Position numbers and translations under genes: made by a program. The notes under the pieces are model-generated. The model worked only from the letters and a program-made list of their open reading frames with translations, ran no database searches and was not told where the DNA came from. Of a stretch of DNA of 64,000 nucleotides, positions 54,448 through 64,000 are shown one piece after another. The stretch covers positions 62,001 to 126,000 of the forward strand of contig NW_026732292.1 of NCBI RefSeq assembly GCF_028476545.1, written 5' to 3'. Positions within the stretch are counted from its first letter, which is position 1, and each line of letters opens with the position of its first letter. This DNA is from Physella acuta. Lineage: Eukaryota; Mollusca; Gastropoda; Physidae.

Positions 54448-57400
54448 CTATTTTAGTAGAAGATGAATACAACAGCTGTGCTGTGATGTAAGACACCCAT
54501 CTGTCAAACCAGAGCTACTCACATGCAATGAAGTCTACAGGGATCACAAGTTGATTAATTTTAATTAATTAACTAAAATCGATACAAAGTGTTATTGTAT
54601 TTAAATTTGTATCCGTTTTATAAATATGTGATACTAAATTCATCATTTTACAAACATTTTTAAAATTAGTAACAAATTTTCCTAATTTTAATTTTTACCT
54701 TCTGTTCTGTTAACAGATTATTTATTGAAAACAAAACTTAAAGAACAAGTCACAGTAATGGCTCATGGTTTTGTTTTAAAAATCATATTAACCCTTTTGC
54801 TGCTAAGGACTAGTACACAACATGAGGACTACACTTATTTTAAATTGTGTTTAAAGATGCTTTGTGTATTAGAAGAAAACATAATCTCATTCTATAGCTA
54901 TAATTATATTAATAGTTTTTAGATGCATTTGCTTTTTTTAAAACTGTTAGTCAAAAGTATTGAATTTTGTGATCCAGTTGACATATTGCATGGTTTTGTT
55001 ATTCAAACAAAAAGATACAGAATGACATCAAGTTCATCTGAGTCTCTGTAAATGAGACTGACTTAAAACACTTAAGTGATCAATGATATGATGCATTTAT
55101 TTGATATCATTGTTGTGGTGATTTCATTTTGTTTTCAGTGGCAAGGCTCAAGATTAAAAAATTAGACCAATACTATGTTAAGTTTTGCATTCTTAACTTC
55201 CAATGTTGCACTCTATGAATGACTTTCTATGGATAGGCCTATCTCCACTCAAGCATTACTTGCCATAAAAATGATAAAGTTCTATTTCAAGATATGAACA
55301 CAGTAAACAGCAGCAAAAGGGTTAAAAGAATAAGAATAGTTACATTTATACAATGACTTACTTATTGACTAAATTAGAATGCTCCATTATTAAAATATAA
55401 TTTTCATAAGAAATCTAAGTAATCTCATATTCATATTGATTATCTTGTTTTGATTTCCATTTTTAATTCTTATTATTTATTGTTGATACAGTAATATGCA
55501 TGTAGGATTAATCAGTAAGAAAAATATAAAACCAATTTTCTTAAGTTTTCTAGAAATTAACCATGTATTTTCTCTAGCTAAGCTAGTATGGATGTTTTAA
55601 GTGGTACATTTTGTTTCAAATGTCAGGGTTTAATTAACTAGTAATTAATTGAAGCATTCCTTTTTATATACATCAATGAACATGTCTAATACAAACTTCT
55701 TATCAATGGTAATCTATTATCAAACTTTTAATATACACACTTGGGCGCTTGCATGACAAAGTTAAAACCTCATTTAGAGAATAAGTCAACTGCTAATTAA
55801 CGGTCAGAAAATTAATTAAATGGGTCTGGTGAAGTTAAAGATAATTAAAGTGAGTTTTAAGGTTTTTATTAAAATAAACTAAGTTAATCTGGTTGTGACT
55901 TAAGTAGTGACTTCATTATCCATTTAAAATTAATACAATTTAAAAAGTGACCTGATTATCCTGTGGTAAATCGATTGACAGTGGCGGGGGGGGGGGGAGG
56001 GGACATATGTCCCCGGGCGCCGACCTTAGGGGCGCCAAAATGGGTTGGAAAAATAAATTGATAGGTTGAGGGGGGTGCAAACCAAAATCGTGGGGGGGGG
56101 GGGTGTGCAAATTGAAAAGTCTGGCGCCGGGAAGGGTGTCGCTACACCTCTACCGATTGACCTGATTATCCAACTGTTAATCCAGTTCTTTCCTGCTCTC
56201 CAACAAAAACAAAAACTCCTGTGAGCGCACTTGTCCATATTCCCTATGTGATATTCTAATATGGGTGTGCTAACCATATTTCCCATGTACAAACCCATCT
56301 GTTATGCTATTATTTTTATTGTGATAACTACAAGCTTGCTTTAGTATATTAAAAAAAAAAAGCAGCTGAATTGACATTGAACAAAATCTTTTTAAACTTG
56401 TTATGAATTCTTGTCTGGTGGTCGTTTTATGAGTGTGATGTTGTCTTGTGCAATAATTATGCTATATGTAGACCTGGTCTGTTTAAAAATGGTCACCTTT
56501 TTTTTTCAAAGTCCTTTTACAAAATCCATACACTATGTAAACTCTTATAATTTACATTTTTACAATATTGCTGTACCTTCACTGCTTATTTTATTTTAAC
56601 CCTTTAACAGTGTACAGCTTGCCAAAAACTTTTACCAATTTTAAACTTCACAAAAGGAAGAGTAGTCAACGAAATTCATGCCTTTTTAATTTTTTTTGTT
56701 TTTTGTTACATGAATTATGATAACAATAAACATACTGTATATACTTTGTTGCAGTTGCATTTATATTTGTGATGGGGTAAATAAAGCAATAACCTAAAAC
56801 AATGTTAGCTTAATTATGTTCAGTAAAGAAAACAAGGGAGCTCACTCTAATACCAAACTCAGGTATCTTGTTCTGCGAGGTGATGTGAATCAGTTATTCC
56901 CCTGCTCTGTGTTGAAGCATGATAATATTTGATCATGCCAGGACTTTATAATTTTTTTTTTACTTCCAGTATGCTGCTGCTTATTTTCTACTCTTTGTTT
57001 ACTATAATTCATAAAAACTATAATTATGAAATATCCTCATGGTCATAAAATTTTATTTTTATTTTTTAGGGAAACAAAACAACAGAAAAACAGTAATCTT
57101 TTGGAATTGTCACTTTGGAAATGTGTTTTTTGTTTACCTTTTTAATTAGGTTCATAATTTATGATGTCATAATAATAAAGAAAAATGTATAAACTACACA
57201 TTTTAACCACTTTCTCCCTCCACAAACATACTCTTCTTCTCCACAACTCTGAAAAAAATTATAGTTATGTGACCATGATTATATGGATGATACACTTCAG
57301 ACTTCATACTTGTACTGGCTACTGATTTCTACCAATTTCATTTTTATATTTAAAATTTTTATCTCCTAAATTTTAAAACAAAAACTTGATATATGCAAAG

Positions 57401-58290
57401 TCTCATTTCAAAAACATGTTCACCATTTTATTGTATGCATGACAAAACTGAATTTTGATATAGATCTAACTTGTTTTAAATAGGTGTAAACATTTTTTGT
57501 CACTTTCTCTTCATTGAATGGATAGAGTCTTCAAATAGAGTATTTGAATTATAAGAGAAGCTACAGTAATATTTAAGTTTAATTAAGTATTCAACTATAC
57601 AAGTTGATAAAACTTGTAAAATGTATGCATATAATTTACAATATAATGCTACAATATTTAATTTTGAAGGATGTGATTTTGTGATAATTTATTTTTAAAC
57701 AAAAACGGTATATTTTACTTCCTGAACTAGTGTACATGTTTTTGTTTTTTTAAATTTTTCAATGCTGTTTTGTGTGTTCAATGAGTGCTCATTGTAATTA
57801 AGACTTTAGTGTTGTTTTGTGAACCATTTAACAGTGCAATCAATCTTGTATCTGGTGGCAAAGTCTTGTGTAGCTGTACTGTGGAATGTGATGTCATCAA
57901 GTACTTATTGTTGTTGTTATTGATGTTAAAATCATTTGATAAAAATTATTAAAACAAAAGCTATTTTCAACAAAAATTGTCTTTTTATTTATTTTTAAAA
58001 TTTAATATTTGATGTAATAAAGGGGCATAACTTTTGTTTTTTATTTTTAAATAGGGGAGAACACCGAAGTACTGGTTTGAGTGATTAATTAAAACTTAAA
58101 AGAGTCATATTTATTTTAGACCTTTGTGATGATGGTCGTTGAACTGCTTGATTAAAATTAACTGATGATGTTTCAATAAATTTGTTTTAGATACTATCTG
58201 TTTATCAAGAAGAAACAGTGCAGTGGCATTGATGTGCACACCCCTGACAGCAAAGAAGACAATTTCTGTGACTTATAGATCTAATATAAT
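54448..58290 (+). other. SLC12A8 3' UTR and 3' flank
   Basis: AT-rich DNA after the stop codon without a further exon. AATAAA or close variants occur near 56726, 56779, 57173, 58016 and 58176, so the 3' UTR could be 2-3.5 kb. The only repeat is the MITE at 55979-56152. Confidence 0.5.
55979..56152. mobile_element. hAT-type MITE, GGCGTAGC family, downstream of SLC12A8
   Basis: CAGTGGCGGGGGG to GTCGCTACACCTCTA, with flanks TCGATTGA and CCGATTGA (7 of 8). The interior is related to 39017-39212 (GGGGCGCCAAAATGGGTTGG). Confidence 0.8.
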
Positions 58291-58292
58291 AA

Positions 58293-58645
58293 TCTATATA
58301 TATAATTCTCCTCTTCGAGCCGTTAGAAAACAAGCTGCAAACGCTCTCCCTACCTCCCCACCCCCTACATGGTTTTAGTGAGCTGTGTTCACTCTAAATG
58401 TTTACAAGCAGAGACAACGATTTTAAACGTAGGGGGGGGGGGAGGAAGGGGAGGGGGGGGGGAGGAAGGGGGGGGGGGGGGGGGGGGTTATGGTCCTTAA
58501 CGAGCTACTTATAGTGTTTTAAAGAAATATTTTCAGTGTCAGCGTTGGAGCCGTTGGTACTGTCGAATTCACAAATTATGAATTATTGAAAATTAGAAAC
58601 AACTAAATAGCGGCGTATGTTATGCCGCGGGCCGGCTCGTAATAA
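58293..58645 (+). mobile_element. Helitron-like non-autonomous element, copy 2
   Basis: TCTATATATATAATTCTCCT to the 3' hairpin GCGGCGTATGTTATGCCGC and GGGCCGGCTCGTAAT. It is collinear with 36334-36797 (shared TACTGTCGAATTCACAAATT) apart from different G-tract lengths. Confidence 0.55.
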
Positions 58646-59138
58646 TATAATATGCTATAAATATGGCAACCAAGGCAAGGCCTGCGGGTTTGAGACCATC
58701 TCTGGCTCAATGTAGCAAGGTCAGCCTCTACCATTCATTAATAAGCCTTCGTCCCAATTAAACACATTGACTCTCCGTTCAATAGTACACTAGTACAGAG
58801 CAGCTATCGGGGAGGTCGGATCAATTTAATTGGTAATTAGTCAAGGCAATCCAAGCATGCAAGCGGTATTAGGGTATGAATTTCAACAAAGCCAGCCGAT
58901 ATTCTTTACACGACATCAGCGTGTTTTTTTTACACCCTACCTAAATAAATACGATGGAGTTTGATATTCTTCTTCGTTAACTTCTGACCAATAAAATATC
59001 CCACATTACGGAGGGGAGAGGGGGGTGGCATCCGTAAACGGCACCATATTAATCCTAGTGGAAGGGGGAGAAGGCTACGGACTTTCGAGAAAATGTGTGC
59101 CAATGGGAGTGGTTCTGTAACGTGATGTTCATATACAG

Positions 59139-59537
59139 GTTTTTCCAGGCATCTCTTCAGGGCAGAGTTTCTTCCAGGCATCTCTTTGGGGGGCAAAGCC
59201 CCCCCCCCCCCCCCCCCCGAATTTTTTTTTACCCGCCCCCCCCCCCCCCGAACGAAATGAAATTTATATAATTTATATAGAACAATATATACTTTTAAGT
59301 GTCCGCACCCCCCCCCCCCCCCCCGAAGAAAGTCTACCCCCCCCCCCCCCCCCGAAAATTTCAAGTGCCCCCCGGAGAAAAAAGTCTGGAAGAAACACTG
59401 CTTCAGGGGGGGGGGGGCAGAGCCCCCCTTCCCCGAACGAAATGAAATTTATAAAGAAAGCATATACTTTTAACAGTATGTGTCGTCGTCGTCGTCCCCC
59501 CCCCCCCCCGGAGAAAAAAGTCTGGAAGAAAACACTA
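59139..59537. mobile_element. TTTCTTCCAG-family MITE with a second copy of itself nested inside
   Basis: The inner copy at 59163-59400 (CAGAGTTTCTTCCAGGCATC to GGAAGAAACACTG) is flanked by a perfect CTTCAGGG duplication (59155-59162, 59401-59408). The outer copy runs from about 59139 to GTCTGGAAGAAAACACTA at 59537. Several C/G tracts are present. Confidence 0.85.
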
Positions 59538-59883
59538 TTCATATAGTGCTTCGATTTCCAATGAGCACTCATGTAATGGTCTAATAGGACTGGAGCCATA
59601 ATTTATTACATGTATTATAATTATTTAATTCTGACCTCACTGCAATCTTAGCCTTGCAGATCAGAGCTTCTATCAGACATCGCTTCGGACTAAATGAAAA
59701 AATAAATAATTTATATAGAAAATATATTTATATTAAACCAGTGCACCCCTCCACCCTTTCCCGATAAAAAGTTTTAAGAACCCGCCCTTTAGAAATGTGA
59801 TGTAAGCAATTGAATTTTAGCCGATAAGTCGCTTTTTTCTAAAAAAAAACGTACATTTTAATAAAAAGGTATCAATTTAATAA

Positions 59884-60313
59884 GGGGTCATCCATAAATG
59901 ACGTCACGCTTTTTAACGATTTTTACCTCCCCCCCCTCCCCTCCGTCATACGTTGTCACAAAAAGCCAGACCCCCCTCCCATAAAATGACATCACGCCTC
60001 AGCCTACACCCCCCCCCCCTCAAAATAGCAGTTGAATTTTTTTTAAACATCGATATTTTTCTAAAATCTTGTCTGAACTCTGTCAAAATAGAGTATTTTA
60101 ATCAATTCCTATTACAATTTATTAAAACAAATTTCTAAAACGCAAAAATAACGTCTAAAATTCGTTTTCTAACATTGCTTTTTGATAATGCAAAAGTGTG
60201 ACGTCGCACCATCTGAACCACCCTCCCTTTCCCCCTTATCACAAACCGTCACAAAATTACGGACCCCCCCCCCCCCTCCCCCTACGAGTGTCACGTCATT
60301 TATGGACGACCCA
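59884..60313. mobile_element. TGACGTCA-family MITE, second good copy
   Basis: AGGGGTCATCCATAAATGAC on the left and TCATTTATGGACGACCCA on the right. The core is nearly identical to 7776-8182. It contains TGACGTCA and GTGTGACGTCGCACC motifs. Confidence 0.85.
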
Positions 60314-60359
60314 CTGTCATTTTTAATAGCTCGTATACGGAATAAAGAGTAGGCCTAAA

Positions 60360-60660
60360 TATTGCAATTGTGCGGAAAATGGAAAAATCGGGATTTTAAA
60401 AAGCTTCGAAGTTTTACATAACCTTTAGATTCGACGGATATACTTAGCTTGGCAATATATTGTACGTCTGCACGTCTGTGTGTACGTGGACGCAATAACT
60501 TGAGTAGGCCTACTATTTCAGCTGGGTTCACAAAAAGTCATATATAATTATTATATACATTTTTTAGTTTTCTGTCAACTTTTCAGCAATTTCCGATAAC
60601 CGGAATATGCATTTATTTTACTATTAGTTTCTCAAAATCCTGTAACTAACTACTGTTTTG
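60360..60660 (+). repeat. diverged relative of the ACTTTCTCG element
   Basis: Shares the phrases ATAACTTGAGTA, GTCAACTTTTCAGCAATTTC, CCGATAACCGGAA and TCTCAAAATCCTGTAACT with 30200-30400. The ends are not found. It is an old or related-subfamily copy. Confidence 0.6.
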
Positions 60661-60783
60661 AAATTATGAGGTGTGACGTTATATTAAAGGGGCGGGGCGG
60701 GGGAAGGTCTGGCTATTTGTGTCGATGATGGAGGGGGGGGGGGGGGTAGGAGGTATAGAATTTTTACCCCCCCCCCCCCCCCC

Positions 60784-60983
60784 CTCCATCCAAAAAACCT
60801 GCCTTTGTCATGACTTGGGCCATGATAATTACACTCTTTAGTTATATAGCCCATGCCACATCCAACTGCATATACAGTAAAATGTTTTATCATGTCATCG
60901 ATAGGCACTTTCATTAACCAACAGTTTAGTAATGATGGTGACCACAGGATAGGTGCCTTAATAAAACAACCATTATGTTTCAT
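60784..60983 (-). CDS. unrecognised small ORF, possible single-pass membrane protein exon
   Basis: The minus frame reads MKHNGCFIKAPILW, then MKVPIDDMIKHFTVYAVGCG, MGYITKECNYHGPSHDKG. It has good amino-acid composition, a short hydrophobic segment (FTVYAVGCGMGYI) flanked by charges, and a Cys/His tail. That is unlike random AT-rich frames. Beyond about 60784 the frame enters a homopolymer repeat, so the true end is either a splice donor or lost. A donor-like AACG|GTAAGTATT lies upstream at about 61005. No family recognised. Confidence 0.35.
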
Positions 60984-60999
60984 TATTTTAGTTATTCAA

Positions 61000-62893
61000 T
61001 ACTTACCGTTCGTTTCTATAATATTTATTTTATTTTCCCAAAAAAAAAAAAAAAAAATGTTCCCCCCACCCCCGGGATACGCAACTGCTCGTGATCTATG
61101 AGCAGAGTGTATGTAGTATTTAGAATCTAGATCTATGTAGAGCTTTGTTTGCCTTATTTCTCTATTCATAAACACTCATTTTGCAGATCTTTCAGAATGC
61201 TTAATTTGGACAATTTTCTGGATAGGGATTATTTGCGGGTTTTCATTTCTTATTTCTTGGTCGATTCATCCAACCCTGCAAGTCATTTCAATAGGCCAGC
61301 TTGCACTATGAATTATATAATGTATAATCTTTTCAGTGAGCCTATACTATATCTTTCAAAAAATTAAATTAAACCAAAATCAAGCAGCTTACGTTTAATA
61401 CCAGTGTGTTTAATCACAGGGTTTTAAAAAGTGACATAGTATAATAATAATAAAAAAATAAAGAAATAGTTTAGCTTACAATTTAGAGAAATCTGGTTGC
61501 CTATAGTATACAAACAAACCTGAAAACAAACCTGAGCTAAATATAGAAAAAGCATACGATAGTATAGTAACAATGCAAGCCCTTTCTTGTTTGTGGTAGA
61601 TTAGCCCCTAAGTCTAATGGCCTAACTATAGCTAATGGACTAATCATCAAAACTGGATCTAGGCTTATTAGATCCATAATTAAAATCAAGAATGACGAAC
61701 TGGTGTAGTCTAGATAGATCGAGATGCACAGCAGCTGATTAGTAGATCTAAGGCCGCTTCAGTGAGTTAGTACTTACTTTTAAGTACTACTTATTAGGTA
61801 TTACTTATTACAATCTACTAAGTAAGTAACTTAGTAAGTACTTACAAGTGCCGCTTTTTTAGCTTGTTTACACTTTTACTACAGGCAGTCTAGCTCAGTA
61901 GCTCATCTAGAATAGTATATTAATTAGTAGAATACAGTCTAGTCTACCTACTACACAGTCTACAACTCTACACGCTACACTAGACTCTACAGTGTAGAGT
62001 CTACACACCAAGTCTACACATCTAGAGATCTTCTAAGTTATAGATCTAGATTCTAGTCATAATAGAATCCAATTTTAATGCAGTTAATCTATGATGAAAA
62101 TGCAAAGTTTCTTTTAGCAAAAGCATTGGTTTGGTTGCTCATAAAATCTCTGAGAATTTTACTGACCAATAATGGCTTTTACTAAAGCAAAAAAGTTGAA
62201 TTTATTTTTTTAGTGCATTTTAAAACTTTTATATTAAAATTTAAAACACTTTTCAGATTTGTTCTATTTAAAGTGCAACTGCTTATTACAAATGTTACAT
62301 GTATGCTACTAGTACTTCGCTCGTATTTTATTTATTATTTAAACAATCGAATATTTCAGAACTGACCTGATTGCATAAAGAATCTACCTTTAATATCTTA
62401 AATGATATTGTCGTCAAGACGTCTCTGCTATCTTTCTTCTACAAGCAGTATTTTGGATCAGGGTAACTGAGTTGGATGGCCTGTCGATTCTTCTTACAGA
62501 TTCTCTAATTATAACTGTATACAATTTTGTTTGCCTCTTGCATATTACATGGTTTACAAAGTATCCTTTTAGTTATTCAAACATACATGATCTTTGTTTT
62601 ACTTGAAATAATAACTCCTGTAAGTCATTAAGCAAAATATGTAAAATTTATTTTCAGAATTCAGTGCTGAAATTGAAATTAATTTCAAGTTAAAGATTAA
62701 TTTAGCTATACAGATATTATACTTACACCAATTGTATTTATCTTCCTTTACATTTGTGAGTAAGGCTGAAAATGTTTAATTTAGCTAACACAACAAACAA
62801 TTTACAACTTTTTGTGTATATTTAATTGTTGCATCATTTAAATGATGTTATGTAATAACAGTGAAATGATACTAATTAAATGTATTAATTAGT
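61000..62893. other. no confident gene; palindromic low-complexity stretch
   Basis: 61790-62040 is rich in AAGTACTTA- and CTAGACTC-type short palindromes, including a perfect 10-bp stem with 1-base loop at 61982-62002. Frames near 62086-62190 (start MQLIYDENAKFLLAKAL) could be a small exon, but no donor was found. Confidence 0.4.
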
Positions 62894-62947
62894 TAAGAGC
62901 TTCTTAAAGTTGCTATTGATTTTAAGTTCCATACTGAAGTAATCAAA

Positions 62948-64000
62948 ATGTTGCATGGGTCTGAACAATTGGGGCAGCGAGGTCACTTAATTACGCAGTT
63001 CAAAACATGGATTTTAGATTGGAGCTATAATGTTTTCCAAGACAAACTTCCTTGCCCAAAAAATCTTTGTTTTTTTTACAGTCAGAGTCAACACCTTTTA
63101 ATAAATGAGTTAGTATCAGAATATCACAAAAATAACAAAAATCAGGTCGGACAGGACCGATTTGTCTGGGCAATGTTTGCTAAAGCCCTAATCAAAGAAC
63201 ATAAGCTGCAAAGCACATGTAACGAGTATCATTCAAAGTATCAAATTAAATGCAGACAAATACACAAATGCTTGTATATTTTATTAGCTGTGAGCTATTA
63301 CTTACAATTACGTTGCACAGAATTAGTTAAGGAAATTTTGAGAGAAATCATTTCCTGTACGAAAAATCTCAGATTCATGTTTTCATTTCTCCCTAGTATG
63401 AGTGTAAATTTATATGCATCATTACTGTGGGTTCACTCTCCACTGTATGAAGAACAGTTATGCAGAGAATATTTTTTCTTGATTGATGCAGAGACGGCTG
63501 CCCTTAATAATCAATATACAGATGTGTTCAAAAGTTCACAACCTTATTTATACTATCTTGTTAAGCATTTAACCCCTCTTCACAGTGCGCCTAACTCTTT
63601 GCCCGTAAAACTGCATGAAATTTTAAGTAAACCTTTGCTGAAGAATAGAAAATATTCTTTGTTAACACTGGCAGTGCAGTACCACAATGTAGAAATCATT
63701 AAATGCTTGCTAGAAATAGGGGCCCAAGCGCAACATAAATATTACGATCAGTGCACAGAAGCATATGTCTGTGCTGAGAGTCTTTTGGCTAACTCAGTCA
63801 ACAGCATCATGGGAGCTCGACAGTTCCTGATTAGCATAAATATAAATTATAAGGAACTAACCAAGAAAATGGATACACTAATAAATGAAGCCAGTTCTTA
63901 TGTGCATTTAATGAGAAGATCAGTTTTCTGCTCTCGGCTAAAGAAAGTTTCAGATATGTGGTGTAGTGAAGATTCTACATATGAACTCAACCGTGTCATT
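62948..64000 (+). CDS. ankyrin-repeat protein, partial (runs off the right edge)
   Basis: A 351-codon frame without stop extends from ATG at 62948 to the last base. Most of it is helical and novel to me (WILDWSYNVFQDKLPCPKN, DRFVWAMFAKALIKEHK). One clear ankyrin unit, YSLLTLAVQYHNVEIIKCLL with EIGAQ, lies at residues 235-260. In-frame sequence before the Met (ELLKVAIDFKFHTEVIK) also looks ankyrin-like and starts after an AG at 62897. The visible part may therefore be an internal exon and not the true N-terminus. No catalytic motif is seen. Ankyrin proteins bind partners, and no specific function can be given. Confidence 0.65.
   Translation, partial: MLHGSEQLGQRGHLITQFKTWILDWSYNVFQDKLPCPKNLCFFYSQSQHLLINELVSEYHKNNKNQVGQDRFVWAMFAKALIKEHKLQSTCNEYHSKYQIKCRQIHKCLYILLAVSYYLQLRCTELVKEILREIISCTKNLRFMFSFLPSMSVNLYASLLWVHSPLYEEQLCREYFFLIDAETAALNNQYTDVFKSSQPYLYYLVKHLTPLHSAPNSLPVKLHEILSKPLLKNRKYSLLTLAVQYHNVEIIKCLLEIGAQAQHKYYDQCTEAYVCAESLLANSVNSIMGARQFLISININYKELTKKMDTLINEASSYVHLMRRSVFCSRLKKVSDMWCSEDSTYELNRVI

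Noticed and set aside
62086-62200. Small exon starting MQLIYDENAK
   Set aside because: It is plausible in composition, but no donor was found and the frame stops after 36 residues; recorded only as a possibility.

Overview
The window comes from an animal nuclear genome, most likely a mollusc and probably a heterobranch/pulmonate gastropod. This is inferred from split genes with metazoan-type proteins, an AT-rich background packed with AT and CTAT microsatellites, many tRNA-derived SINEs, hAT-type MITEs with long G/C homopolymers, and a Ty3/Gypsy element. There are no operons, CRISPR arrays or bacterial signals. The species cannot be fixed from the sequence alone.

Layout. (1) 1-871 (+): the C-terminal 242 codons of a FAM50/XAP5 gene with no intron, followed by AATAAA and a 27-base A tract, which looks like a retrocopy. 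(2) 0.9-18.2 kb: no confident gene; SINE copies, MITEs, several minisatellites (22-34, 75, about 30 and about 40 bp units) and two CpG/CCAAT-rich segments that resemble orphan first exons. (3) 18.26-30.92 kb (-): an NXPE-like gene rebuilt here from six exons (signal anchor, Ig/filamin-like domain, Cys-rich linker, PC-esterase domain). Its last intron holds a young, whole-looking Ty3/Gypsy element (19160-26016). (4) 35.56-54.45 kb (+): a complete 15-exon SLC12A8 gene (722 aa), transcribed divergently from the NXPE-like gene. (5) 54.4-62.9 kb: 3' UTR/intergenic DNA with MITEs and one small unrecognised ORF. (6) 62.95-64.0 kb (+): an open frame with an ankyrin repeat, running off the right edge.

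The most striking pattern is in SLC12A8. Tandem arrays sit directly on its splice junctions: exon 3 (both sides), exon 5 donor, exon 6 acceptor, exon 7 acceptor and possibly exon 12 donor. In several of them each repeat unit is a copy of the intron/exon junction itself, so that series of decoy donors or acceptors are laid out at a fixed period (94-98 bp before exon 6, 38 bp before exon 7). This suggests that splice-junction sequence was the seed for intronic minisatellites.

A second theme is nesting of hAT-type MITEs. Three terminal-repeat families (CAGTGTTTCTTCCAG, CAGWGGCGTAGC and CAGGGGTCTCCAAACT) are defined here, most copies with 8-bp target duplications, and copies lie inside one another at 35.7, 47.5 and 59.2 kb. 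All exon boundaries, phases and repeat periods were read by eye. Protein family names rest on remembered family sequences, not on a database search.
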